DNA from: Thinopyrum elongatum
Taxonomy: Eukaryota > Streptophyta > Magnoliopsida > Poales > Poaceae
Assembly: GCA_011799875.1 (NCBI GenBank)
Contig: CM022300.1
Coordinates: 237,596,807-237,660,806, forward strand
Length of the DNA stretch: 64,000 bases
Direction: 5' to 3'
Of this stretch, positions 45,487 through 55,671 are shown piece after piece. A model generated the notes under the pieces. That model saw only the letters and a list, made by a program, of their open reading frames with translations, had not been told where the DNA came from and did not search any database. The position numbers and the translations under genes are program-made. How positions within the stretch are numbered: the first letter of the stretch is position 1; every line of letters starts with the position of its first letter.

Positions 45487-48400
45487 CAAAAATAGCCTGA
45501 GTCAGCTGGCTGATATGGCGTTTTCACCCGTCCAGTTCTTCAGTCACTGACTTGAGCTGGTTTTCTGCTTCTTCATCATTTTTCAATAATGCTATTTTTT
45601 CTTCTTCATGAGAGGCCTTCAAAGAGCTCATGTTTTCTGAAGCAATCAACACAGATTTTTGCAAGGACGATGCTGATGACTCGGCCTTCTCACGAAGTCT
45701 CTTATCAGTTTTAAACCGCTCTTGCTAGCCGGCAGCCTTCGACTCCGCATCTTTGATCATATCATATTATAACCAGCCAAGTCATTAGACATATTATAGA
45801 GTCCCAAGCCGGCGAAATTGCACGACTCGGCACTTGGTGGCTACAAGAGGCAAATTTATTCTTTATTTTAAAAGTCCCAAGCAGCTGCAAGAAACTACAT
45901 GGCACTTGGGGTCTAATGCAAGTCATTTTTATTATGGAGACTATTAAGGGAAGACTCGACTTATTTTATAAAAATGAGTTGGCCCTTAGCGGCTCTGAAG
46001 TGTTTTTTCCTTTACATTATCCATGATCCAAACTTATGAAGACCCGGCTGTTTCATAGAAACAAGCCGGCCCTTGGGGGCTACAGTGTTCAACATTTTTA
46101 AACTTATCATCACTGGAGGACCTGACTCATTGATAGAGATGAGTCGGCCCTTGGGGGCTACATGCTATTTTTCAAGTCATCTCTTCGGAAGACCCAGCTT
46201 GTTATTGTCATAACAAGACGACCCTTGGGGGCTACATTAGTATATACAATATTTAAAGGAGGGGAATTTTTTATACCTCATACTTCCTTTTCAGTATATT
46301 CACCATGCTGGCTTCCATGTCCTAGCTTGTTGATAGGCGGTTCAAGTAACCTTCATGAAGATCGTCTGCGCTGAGGTCTTCAAAATTGGGCAGTTCAAGT
46401 TTTGATTTCCCTTTCTCAGACACGATCGGCTCATCTTTGGCTGTAAACTTGGCCAGCACATTCAACACTTCCGGAGTTTTATGTGCCTCTCCAGTAATGA
46501 TGACCTCATCACTGGCCTTTGCATGAGAGGGAACATCTTCAGCTGCTTTTGATCGGCTAGAGGCATGAGTTGGACTTGGCGGGTCAATGTTACCAGTTGC
46601 ATCACTCAGATCGATTTGGCTGTCTATCTGGTTCACCTCCAATGTTGGTTCTTCAACAATAGGTGACTGATTTTGTTGTGGTGGCTCAACCCTTTGATAA
46701 AGATGATCTTTAGCAGTGTCATTTTGGGTTTTAGGGGCCACCAACAGTGGATCCTCTGACTAAGGAACATCAGGAGTCTAAGATGACTCACCGATCTTTC
46801 TTTTCTTGGCTTTGGCCCTGCAATTACAAGAGCATATTCAAATATACAAAGCAATGATCATAGTGAAGCATGACTCATTTAAAAACACTTACCCCTGGTT
46901 GATGATCAAGGGTGGCAGTTGAGTGGCGGTTGAACCTCCAGAAGATGCTGGCGGCTCCTGATAATTTGAATAAGAAGGGTTAGGAGTTTGCCTAATAAGG
47001 CCGACTTGTGGAAGAGATGAGGTTGGACTATGAGGCACCTCTGTATGTTGCTTACGGGCGACTTGTGCATCAGATAAGCCAGCAACTAGTTCTCCAGAGC
47101 CATTCTGGGTCTGGCGTCTTGAAGTACCCTCATGTTGTGTTTTCTTCAAAAGAAATTTCGGATCCAAATGAGCGTCTGGGTGAGAAAATTTTACTTTCCG
47201 GATGGCTCGTCTTATTTTCTTTGGAGACAAGGGTTCCGGGCTGGATGAGATTGAAATTACCTCAGCATGCCGGCTCGACTTGCTTCAGAGTTATCCTGAG
47301 AATAAGTGGCGTCAGCAAGTTCAATAAAAAGACGGCCAAGGGAGTCAAGTTCTACCTCCGACTCATCATCAGCCGCCGGTGACTCGTCTCAGCTGCCGGC
47401 TCATTTGCAACAGTTGGTTTATTTCTTTTGGGAGCTGGGGAAGCTTTAGACTTGCACACTGTGGATTTTTTCCTTTTCCAAAATACGGAATCAGCCTACA
47501 TAGTCGGCAAGATTAATGAGTAAAGTCTGACTCAAGTTAAATCAATAAGTCGGATAAGTGAATATGAACACAGTCACCGGAGGTGCTGGATTCTAAACAC
47601 AGAACGGATTAAGCCCTGTCTTGTTACAGGCTTCTTGGGGATCTCCTAGCAACCTCTTCATGCTTTGTTTATTTCATCATCTGATATATCAACTTTGCTG
47701 AAGCGTTGAACATCGCTTAAGTCATCGGTGTACTTGCACATTAAGTCGCCCCTCTGACTTAATGGCAGAATTCTCCAGCTGACCGAACATTGGGTCAGAT
47801 CAATTCTGGTAAGGCAATTTGCTATCAAGGCTCTCAACCTGGGATAGATGTGGACAACGTCCAGACAATCTTCCTTAGAAGGCCAGCCAAGATAAACTTC
47901 AGTTGGGTTCAGTCGATCAGGCCGATAACCCGACAGTGTATTCTCGTCAGCAGGAGCAGTGTTCTTACAATAAAACTAAGTTTTATTCCATCCTTTCGGA
48001 TGACTCAGTAGAGTGGCTTTTGGAAAGGTACAACTCTTCCTCCTCTGAATAGAAATCCCACCAAGCTCTATGCTGGGACCGTCTGCAAATTTGGTCTCAT
48101 GGTTGATATAGAAAAAATTCCTAAAGATAGGGATGGTTGCTTCTGTCTCAAGATAAACCTCACATAAAACTTGGAACTGGCATAGATTGGTCATGGAATT
48201 GGGAGCGATATCTTGCGGATGAAGGTTGTAGAAGTTAAGGAAATCCCGCAAGAACTTTGACCCTGGCGGAGAAAAGCCTCTATGAAGATGGTCATTAAAC
48301 ACAAGGATTTCTTCTGGACTGGGTTGAGAGGCATCCTTTGTGCCAGGTGCTCGCCAGCTGATTACTTTTTGAGCCGGCAACAGACCTTGCCCCACAAGAT

Positions 48401-49585
48401 CATCAGGCACAAGTTTCGAAACTTGTGACCTGATCCAATTGCAGGCTTTATTATTTTTGGCCATAGTGAGTCTCCTAAAGGATTAATAACTGCGGACAAG
48501 ATATAAACAGCGGGTCATTTATGGATGACAAGTAGCCTGGTGGTTTATACGATAAGTTGGCAGTGTAATAAAATGGCTACGAACAAGGGGCGAGTCAGAA
48601 TGCTTAATCAGTTACTAATGAGTCTCCCAAATTACAAGTCGGCCCAATGAAGGAACAATTATGGTTTTCGTGACAGGCGGGTTATGGTAAGCAATGATGA
48701 GCAGGCAAAACATAAGACGGCTCATCCTAAATTGAGGACTGGTTTTCAGCTAAGTGTTGAACAAACAAGTTCCCGTTGAGATGTTTGCAATTACAGATCT
48801 ATAAAATAGCTTGAAAAGAAAAATATTTACTATACCTAACTCATACAGTGGAAGCATGGGTTGATTTACTCGTGTTTTCTAGTGAAGATCTGAAGTTCCT
48901 AGATGCAAAAACGGCACTACAACTAGCAGCAGGGTATTTTCTACAAGAAAGGTACTTGCAACTAGATCTAAAACAGCAGGCAATGGTGGCACAACCTATG
49001 AGTATTTCAGAACACCGATGAACTCGGTAAACCAATGAGGAATTGCTACAGATCTAAAAGGGGGTAATGAGGCTTACCTGGGCACGGTGGAGGCTTTCGA
49101 GTTGTTCTTGAGCAGCTTCTCCGATGGTGCACGCAGCGTTGAGGGAGTGGTCGATGTCGCCGGAGCACTCGGGGTCGCATGGTGGCTAGGCTCTGGTCAT
49201 GAGCGGATGAGCATGAGGAAGAAGAAGCGAGGGGGCGAAAGGGTAAAAGTGAAACAGGACCCCCCTCAGGAGTATCTATAAGGTAAAAAAGAAGGAGAAG
49301 AGGCAGGCACGAAGATAGAGGAGATGCATTAACTTTTTGAGTAAGCGGCGCCTCAATTTTCGGGCCTGATAGATATACACGAAGATCCGTTATGATGTCA
49401 TGCTGGAGCTCCTGGAATTTCGGAAGGTGCCGTCATGATTCAAAGACATGGGAAAATAACAAGTGTTAAGTATCATAAGCCGGAGTTTAGACCCGGAGAC
49501 GATGCAGATAGGATGGGAAGATGACCCGCCATGTTCATCAGGTTGAAGATTGACATGAATGAATTCAAATCAATCTGGGGGCTAA
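45482..49585 (+). mobile_element. Element I, fragment 2 (internal region, 3' part)
   Basis: Carries the 5' exons of the antisense gene and about 1.1 kb of non-coding DNA between that gene's start and the 3' LTR. Purine-rich ATCTGGGGGCTAA precedes the LTR at 49586. Repeated short blocks of the type (C/T)TTGG(G)GGCTACA occur near 45890-46230 (GGCACTTGGGGTC, CCCTTGGGGGCTAC several times). Confidence 0.75.
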
Positions 49586-49969
49586 TGTTGGGGTTATAAC
49601 CCCACGGTATGACCCGCCTAGTTGGGCCGGGTTATCCAAGTGGCGATTGAAGAACAAAACTCAAGATGGGTTGTGACATTCAAGATCTCAAGGCTTGTAA
49701 GGTGCCTCATAGAATGGGCCGACTCAGAGCCCAGTACTTGAAGACGACGGCTCATGGCCCAGAAGTATAAGCCGCCGCGTGAAGCTTCCTTACCTAGGAA
49801 ACAAGAAAAATAGGAAACATACTAGGTCACAGATCATACTGCGACCCGGACTCTATTGTAAGCCCAGGGCCTCCACCTGTATATAAAGGGGAGCCCTTCA
49901 GGCGGAAATACTAAGTTACGAGCTCTCGAGTACTAGGTTAGCCAAGTTATCAATATCAATCAAGCAGGA
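49586..49969 (+). repeat. Element I 3' LTR, first part
   Basis: Starts TGTTGGGGTTATAACCCC and contains TATA box CTGTATATAAAGGGG near 49880. It is cut by the CACTA element at the GGA target. Confidence 0.8.
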
Positions 49970-50265
49970 CACTACTGGAATCCACTTCTTTGCCGTCTGC
50001 TAATTCTTTGCCGTCCGCTTGCTGACGGCAAATAAGGTCTTTGCCGTCAGCCACAAGAAAACGGACGGCAAAGATGTGGCTGATGGCAAACAAAGTCTTT
50101 GCCATCAGCCTGTTCTTTGCCGTCCGCTGGCTGACGGCAAAGAGGTGGGTGGGTCCAGTTATTGTTTAACTAACTCAAGCCCACCGGCCCCACCTCTTTG
50201 CCGTCCGCAAGCGGACGGCAAAGAAACTTTGCTGACCGTTGGCTGACGGCAAAGAGGCGGATACG
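49970..50265. repeat. CACTA J left TIR and subterminal repeats
   Basis: CACTACTGGAATC followed by multiple TTTGCCGTCCGC / GACGGCAAAG units in both orientations, a likely transposase or accessory-protein binding array. Confidence 0.9.
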
Positions 50266-50269
50266 TTAA

Positions 50270-50718
50270 CGGCCGTCCCGCCCCCCTCTCTTCTCTCCAC
50301 TCTCTCATTCCTCCCCACCCACACCCGCGCCGCCGCCGCCAACCCCGTCTGCCGTAGCCGGCCGCCCCGCACCCCTCCCCTGCGCCCCCCGACCTCCACC
50401 GCAACCCCGCCGCCCCTTCCACGTCGCCCCCCCCCCCCCCCGCCCCCCCCCTCCGTCGCCATCCCCAACCCACACCGCCCGCGCCGCGCGACCCAGTCGG
50501 CGTAGCGGCCACCCCCGGCCCTGCACCCCTCCCCGACCTCCACCGCGGCCCCGCTGCCTCTTCCACATCGGGCAGCCGCGTCGCGGCCGTCCCCGCCCCG
50601 TCCCGCCGCGGCCGTCCCGCCCCGTCGCCGTCCCCGCCCCGTCCCGCTGCGGCCGCTGCCTCCCCCCCACGGGTCGCGCCTCCTCCAGTGGCCCCGCAGC
50701 GTGGCCGCACCCTCCACC
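50270..50718 (+). promoter_or_regulatory. GC-rich promoter/5' UTR candidate of the B3 gene
   Basis: Very C-rich with CT tracts and a long C run (50430-50450). It ends CTCCACCAT|GTGAGC, a good plant splice donor at 50719. The first acceptor that would join it to the B3 start is TTATCAG at 52684-52690. This is an inferred non-coding first exon with no direct evidence. The open minus-strand frames here are an effect of base composition. Confidence 0.35.
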
Positions 50719-50850
50719 ATGTGAGCTCCTCCCTTTTTTTGTTAATTAGTTGTCTTTTGTTTCTTTTAGTTTATTTTCTGTTTTAGTTATAGTTTTAGTT
50801 TTAGTTTATTTTAGTTTAGTTTATTTTAGATTAGTTTTAGTTTTAGTTTA

Positions 50851-51274
50851 GAAGAAGAAGTAGAAGGAGGAGGGAGGAACAGGAGGAGGGAGAAGAAGAA
50901 AGAAGAAAAGAAGAAGAAGAGGAAAAAGGAGAAGAAGAAGAAGAAGAAGAAGAAGAAGAAGAAGAAGAAGAAGAGGAGGAGGAGGAGGAGGAGGAGAAGA
51001 AAGAAGAAGAAGAAGAGAAGAAGAAGAAGAAGGAAGAAGAAGAAGAAGAAGAAGAAGAAGGGAGGAGGAGGAGGAGGAGGAGAAGAAAGAAGAAGAAGAA
51101 GAAGAAGAAGAAGAGAGAAGAAGAAGAAGAAGAAGAAGAAGAAGAAGAAGCAAGGATAGAAGAAGAAGAGAGAAGAGAAGAAGAAGAAGAAGAAGAAGAA
51201 AGAGAAGTGGAGGAGAGAAGAAGAAAAGAGGAGAGGAGGAGAAGAAGAAGAAGAAAAGAGAAAGGAAAAAAGAT
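50851..51274. repeat. (GAA/GAG)n purine microsatellite
   Basis: About 420 bases of nearly pure purine strand (GAA, GGA, AAG units). The complementary polypyrimidine strand gives long Ser/Phe/Leu frames that are not genes. Confidence 0.95.
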
Positions 51275-51456
51275 ACCCCGACCCGACCCCCGACACCCGA
51301 CAACCTCGGCACGACACCCGACCCCGACCCCTGAACAACACCCCCCGACCCCCAACAAACCGGCACCCTGACACCACACCCCGACCCACACCCCGACCTC
51401 GACACCCTGACACCCCGACCCCGACACGACACCCCGGCACGACACCCCGACCCCGA
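51275..51456. repeat. C/A-rich minisatellite (CCCCGACAC units)
   Basis: Degenerate tandem units of ACCCCGAC, ACACCCCGAC and similar, adjoining the first inverted-repeat arm. Confidence 0.85.
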
Positions 51457-51815
51457 CATGTGGCCGTCGGTGTCGAACACTACATCCAAGTCCCACAAGT
51501 GACGCCGGCGTCCGGCGTTCCACAGCAACAGTTCTCGGCGTCGATGGCGGTCGAACACCATTGCGAATTTGTCTGGCAGCCTCTGCGATGACGATTAAAA
51601 GGCAAGTGTTGAAACTTGAAACACCCAAACTGACTCAAGTCGGTTTGGTTGTTTGAAATTTCAAAACATGGCTTTAATCCTCATCGCAGAGGCTGCCAGA
51701 CAAATTCGCCAAGGTGTTCGACCGTCATTGGCCACCAGAACTATTGTTGCGGGACGCCGGGCGCCGGCTTCACTTGTGGGATGTGGATCTAGTGTTCAAA
51801 GCCGACCGCCTCATG
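51457..51815. repeat. Inverted repeat 1 built from B3-domain fragments
   Basis: Arm 51457-51600 (minus sense) pairs with arm 51673-51815 (plus sense) around a 72-base spacer. Both arms translate in the matching frame to a B3-like segment (FDRH, LLL, AGRR, HLWD motifs). Arm identity by eye is about 80-85 percent. Confidence 0.8.
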
Positions 51816-51864
51816 TAACTTGCACCGATGGTAGTTGCTATTTAGTTTACTCGGGGACGAGCGG

Positions 51865-52202
51865 GTTAGGGGGTCGTTGTCGATGGAACCCTAAATAGCA
51901 AGTATCGTCGGTGCGAGATACATGTGGCCGTCGGTGTCGAACACTACATCCACGTCCCACAAGTGACGCCGGCGTCCGGCGTCCCACAGCAACAGTTCTC
52001 GGCGTCGATGGCGGTCGAACACCATTGCGAATTCGCCAAGGTGCTCGACCGTCATCGGCCACCAGAACTATTGTTGCGGGACGCCGGGCACCGGCTTCAC
52101 TTGTGGGATGTGGATCTAGTGTTCAACGCCGAGCGCCACATGTATCTCGCACCGATGACACTTGCTATTTAGGGTTCCATCGACGCCAAGGAACCCCCTA
52201 AC
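51865..52202. repeat. Inverted repeat 2 (near-perfect palindromic hairpin) built from B3-domain fragments
   Basis: Arms 51865-52030 and 52031-52202 meet at the palindrome GCGAATTCGC (52027-52036) with essentially no loop. The plus-sense arm reads FAKVLDRHRPPELLLRDAG, then HLWDVDLVF and HMYLAP, a partial B3 domain. The outer part (TAGGGTTCCATCGAC) is also mirrored. Confidence 0.85.
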
Positions 52203-52693
52203 ACTTGCTATAGGTGTCTTCAATCATCAGTATGCGTGACCACTATGTGTCTCCCGGTCGAAAGGGTTACATCTATAAATATGCATGCATTTGCATATTT
52301 ATAAGTGTTGTTGATGTTGTTGAGCACAAGTGCATTGCTTTTTTTTCTCAGTTTTCTTTCATGTCTAAAAACTTGGCTCTGTTCCAACTATGTCCATTTA
52401 TCAAATATGATAGAGTTGAATTAGAGCCAAGTTGGATTAGGGCCAAGTTTCTGTAGATATGCAAATGGTCCATTTATCAAATATGGTTCTAGCTGTGTTT
52501 ATAGATATGGTCCATTTATAGTAGATATGATTCTAGCTGTTGCCATCATAAATGTCCACAAGTGCATTGCTTTTTGAATGTGAAATGATATCTTGGTGTA
52601 GTTGATTATCTTCTGCTCAAAACTTTTGCTGCTGTAATGTTGTATGATAATGTTGTAAGGGTAGTAATTGGTCTCTTCTGCTGCTTATCAGAG

Positions 52694-53728
52694 ATGGGGG
52701 GAGGCCGCCACCGCAGGTTGCGCTCTGCCACACCGGAGTGCGACTTGGAAGGTTTCGAGTTCTTCATGGTCATACTTGAGAATTCCTCCAGGAGGCAGGT
52801 ATATAAAAGGAGAGATCTCCCCTTCACCCATCTCTTTATCATAACTCTGTTGTTTGCTACATCACTGCTTGACCCACGCTACAGAGGCTGCCTGACACTT
52901 TTATGAAGATGCTGGACGGCCATCGGCCAAAGAATGTGAAGCTGCGACAGGCTGGCAGCGGGCTTCGCAGGCTGTGGGACGTGGAGGTGGTGTTCAGGTA
53001 TGACCACATGTACCTGTGTCGTGGCTGGGAGCAGTTCATCCGTGCCTACGACCTGCGGCACGGGTACTTCCTTGTCCTCAAGTACGACGGCAATGCCACA
53101 CTCACTGTGAAGGTGTTCAACACGACTATGTGCCGCATGCGCTATCAGGACGACGACGATGCCAGTACGCTCTGCCGCTTCTTCCTCTCCATTTGGCTTT
53201 GTCTCACACGGATAGTTAAAAAAACTTTGTTGCATTTGGTCAGGCAATGGGAGCAGCAGCAGCGACTCGGGCTACAGCAAAAGCAGCAGTGACTCTAGCT
53301 ACAGCAAAAGCAGCAGCGACTCTGGCTACAGCAAAAGCAGCATAGAGGATGAGGAGGAACGGAGTGGGGAAGAAGAGGAGCAGAGTAGGGATGAGGAGGT
53401 GCAGCCTATTCTGTCTGACGATGACCTCGCGATGGTGGTGGCTGACGATGGGCAAGCGATGGTGGTGGCTGACGATGACCTACCGATGGTGGTGGCTGAC
53501 GACGGGCAAGTGATGGTGGTGGCTGACGATGACCTAGCGATGGTGGTGCCTGAAGATGGCCTCGTGATGGTGGTGGTGCCTGACAATGACCTCGCGATGG
53601 TGGTGGCGCCGGCGATCCCACAGCTGGGCGACAGGACCATGCCAATTGTGGTAGAAGAGTACATCCCACTGCCTCGCCGCTCTAAGCGCATCAGGATGAT
53701 GAAGGAGAAGGAGAAGAAGGAGGAGTGA
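52694..53728 (+). CDS. B3-domain protein gene carried by CACTA J, three exons, apparently intact
   Basis: Exons are 52694-52798, 52885-53164 and 53244-53728. Introns start GTATAT and GTACGC and end CTACAG and GGTCAG, and the joined frame is 870 bases (289 codons plus TGA at 53726-53728). The protein starts MGGGRHRRLRSATPE. The region FEFFMVILENSSRRQ, then RLPDTFMKMLDGHRPKNVKL, LWDVEVVF, GWEQFIRAYDLRHGYFLVLK and TVKVF is a full plant B3 DNA-binding domain (residues about 20-120). Next comes a Ser/Asp/Tyr/Lys repeat (SGYSKSSSD), an acidic stretch, seven copies of a 9-residue unit of the type DDDLAMVVA (about residues 180-243), and a basic C-terminus (PRRSKRIRMM) that could be a nuclear signal. 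It is probably a nuclear DNA-binding regulator. Whether it acts on host genes or on the element's own subterminal repeats is unknown. Confidence 0.8.
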
Positions 53729-53774
53729 AGATCCTTCACCTCCGTGATGACGGTAAGTTTTCTCTAGTGTTTTG

Positions 53775-54300
53775 CTTATGAAATGCATAAAGACCTAGAC
53801 TTAGCTTTATTTCCTCCAAAATGCTTACCATAATGACCTAGACTTAGCTTATCTTCCTCCAAAATGACATAATTAGCTTACTTAGCTCCAAAATGATCTA
53901 TACTTAGCTTTGTTTCCTCTGAAATGACCTAAGTTAGCTCTAATATGCTAAGTTATCTCTAATATGCTTAGTTACCTAGGTTTGCTCAATAATGACATAC
54001 ACTTAGCTTACTTATGTAAAAAATGGCATAATTAGCTTACTTAGGTTTGAAATGGCATAACAGTCTTGGTAACCTCATATATGTCATATAGTTAGCTTAT
54101 TTTCCTCGAAAATGACATAATAAGCCTAATTAGCTCCAAAATGATCAATTTTACCTAAGTTAGCTCCAAAATGACCTAAGTTAGCTCTAAGTTAGCTCTA
54201 AAATGCTAAATTAGCTGTAATATGCTTAGTTACCTGGGTTAGCTCAATAAAGAACTATAATTAGCTTACTTATGTCAAAAATGGCATAATATTCTTCTTC
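53775..54300. repeat. Degenerate AT-rich tandem repeat downstream of the B3 gene
   Basis: Repeated units of the type CTCCAAAATGACCTAAGTTAG / TTAGCTTACTTAG with variable length, about 20-30 bases each. No coding potential. Confidence 0.8.
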
Positions 54301-54335
54301 TTCTTCTTCGAACTAGTCTTCTTCTTCTTCTTCTA
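54290..54335. repeat. (TTC)n microsatellite
   Basis: Two short TTC runs separated by GAACTAG, in the 3' part of CACTA J. Confidence 0.85.
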
Positions 54336-54649
54336 ACTTTCATCTTTCCCAATTTGCAGATTTGCTTTACATGAGGAAGCTTGGATTCATGTAGTGTACT
54401 ATTCTTGTGGTGCTTCCTTGTTGTTTATGAAAACTTGTTTGGATATGTATGTCTATATGGATATGTTGTTGGAAACTTGTTTCTGGTTATGTATATATGG
54501 ATATGTTGGACTTTGTTGAACTATGTTGTTGGATTGGATGAAATATGTTGTTGGACATGCTGTTGGATCTGTTGGATATGTATGCATGTATATCTGTGTT
54601 TGAAACCATGTCTAATTAATGGGATTTAAATAAAAACAGGGGATATATA

Positions 54650-55164
54650 GCCTCTTTGCCGTCCGCTAGCAGACGACAAAGAGGACACGTGGCACTCACC
54701 TATGCAAACTGGGAACACTGGCTGCCTATTTGGTCATTTTGCCATCTGCTGGCGGACGGCAAAGTGACCATCTATGCCGTCTGCCAGCAGACGGCAATGA
54801 TTCAAACCTCTTTACCGTCTGCTGGCGGACGGCATATCTGGACACGTGGCAGCTTCCCAGTGCTGCCTAGCTGGGCTCTTTGTCGTCCGCCAGCAGACGG
54901 CAAAGAGCGCCGTTAACCCCCTAATGGCTCTCACGCCACCGCATTGCCGTCAGCTGTCTTTGCCGTCTGCTGGCCTCGGATGGCGGATGGCGTAATCCTT
55001 TGCCGTCCATTTCTAAGAAGTGGACGGCAAAGAAGGCCTTTGCTGGCAGGCTTTCATCCGGACAGTTTGCCGTCCGCTAGCGGACAGCAAAGCATTTTGC
55101 CGTCCGTGATCTATGCCTTTGCCGTCCCCCATGGCGGACGGCAAAGAAGCTGATTCCAGTAGTG
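54650..55164. repeat. CACTA J right subterminal repeats and TIR
   Basis: Many TTTGCCGTCCGC / GCAGACGGCAAAG units, partly as inverted pairs such as GCCGTCCGCTAGCGGAC, ending GATTCCAGTAGTG. Confidence 0.9.
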
Positions 55165-55318
55165 GGAGTAGGATTTTACCTCCATCATGAAGGGCCGAAC
55201 TTGGGTAAACCCTTGTCTCTCGATTCCGATCGACCCCGTTCAAGCAATCACTTAGCGGCGATGGCCTCACGACTATGTCCTTTCACGAGGACATCTGCCG
55301 TGACAAAACCACGACTCA
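55165..55318 (+). repeat. Element I 3' LTR, second part
   Basis: After the GGA TSD copy, GTAGGATTTTACCTCCATCATGAAGG is the U5 type found in grass gypsy LTRs. The end is placed at CCACGACTCA (55318). It is approximate, because no second LTR is available. Confidence 0.6.
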
Positions 55319-55375
55319 TACCGTATTTTGTAAAGCTTAGTTTAATGTGAATGTTGACTAGTGTGTAAACCTTTA

Positions 55376-55668
55376 GAGCATGGTTAATAGTATAGCTAAC
55401 TGCTGGCAGTATGATGTTGCCATGACATATATAGTCATCACTTATAGTCACTTATACAATAAGGTTAGCTATAAAGTTGGCTATAAGAGTACTACTTTTT
55501 TTCACTTTCTTTCTATCTCTTTCTTCATATTTATTGCATTTGCCTTGGAGTACACATATAGATAGGCTCTTGCATGAGAGCCCACTCCCATCATTTTTCT
55601 ATGTCTCTCTCCTCAACATAGGCAAAAGTGCCATGTAAGTGGGCTATAAGCCATTATTTTACTTGCCC
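55376..55668. mobile_element. MITE, Harbinger/Tourist-like, 293 bp
   Basis: Flanked by TTA on both sides (55373-55375 and 55669-55671). The ends GAGCATGGTTAATAGTATAGC and the reverse complement of GCTATAAGCCATTATTTTACTTGCCC are imperfect inverted repeats. No ORF. TTA target duplications are typical of Harbinger-type elements. Confidence 0.7.
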
Positions 55669-55671
55669 TTA

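Larger units (their letters stand above)
36510..48464 (-). pseudogene. Antisense multi-exon gene of element I, Transposase_28-type, split by element H
   Basis: ATG at 48464 opens exon 1, with the Transposase_28-like domain (VFNDHLHRGFSPPGSKFLRD, DIAPNSMTNLCQFQVLCEVY). The pattern of conserved residues matches elements A and B. A TAG at 47978-47976 is followed by continuing frame to about 47650. Further exons are 47230-46889 (donor GTAAGTG follows) and 46744-46322; between them a short exon begins at 46818 after a TTGCAG acceptor. A coiled-coil exon occupies about 45770-45487, whose donor GTAAG is the insertion site of element H. The last part, 37201-36510, holds FLEQLYAGSLFSIMDVIGG and, after a frameshift near 36880, DLKKYQVAYDEENTRVDPP, ending at 36510. 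Several stops and a frameshift make it a pseudogene. It is antisense to element I, whose 3' LTR starts at 49586. Confidence 0.7.
49970..55164 (+). mobile_element. Element J: CACTA (En/Spm-type) DNA transposon carrying a B3-domain gene
   Basis: Perfect 13-bp terminal inverted repeats CACTACTGGAATC (49970-49982) and GATTCCAGTAGTG (55152-55164), with a 3-bp TSD GGA (49967-49969 and 55165-55167). Subterminal regions (49985-50260 and 54650-55150) are packed with TTTGCCGTC(C/T)GC and its complement, as expected for CACTA elements. The 5.2-kb interior holds an apparently intact three-exon B3-domain gene, two inverted repeats derived from B3 sequence, a purine microsatellite and a degenerate AT-rich repeat. 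No TnpD-type transposase is present, so the element is non-autonomous. Confidence 0.95.

Noticed and set aside
50159..51628. Several long minus-strand open frames (up to 261 codons) rich in Gly/Arg, Ser, Phe or Leu
   Set aside because: They are translations of a GC-rich tract, a GAA/TTC microsatellite and a C-rich minisatellite. No domain, and the composition alone explains the open frames.
53399..53728. Minus-strand frames opposite the B3 acidic repeat (Pro/Ser/His-rich)
   Set aside because: They are the complement of a minisatellite in a well-supported plus-strand exon.
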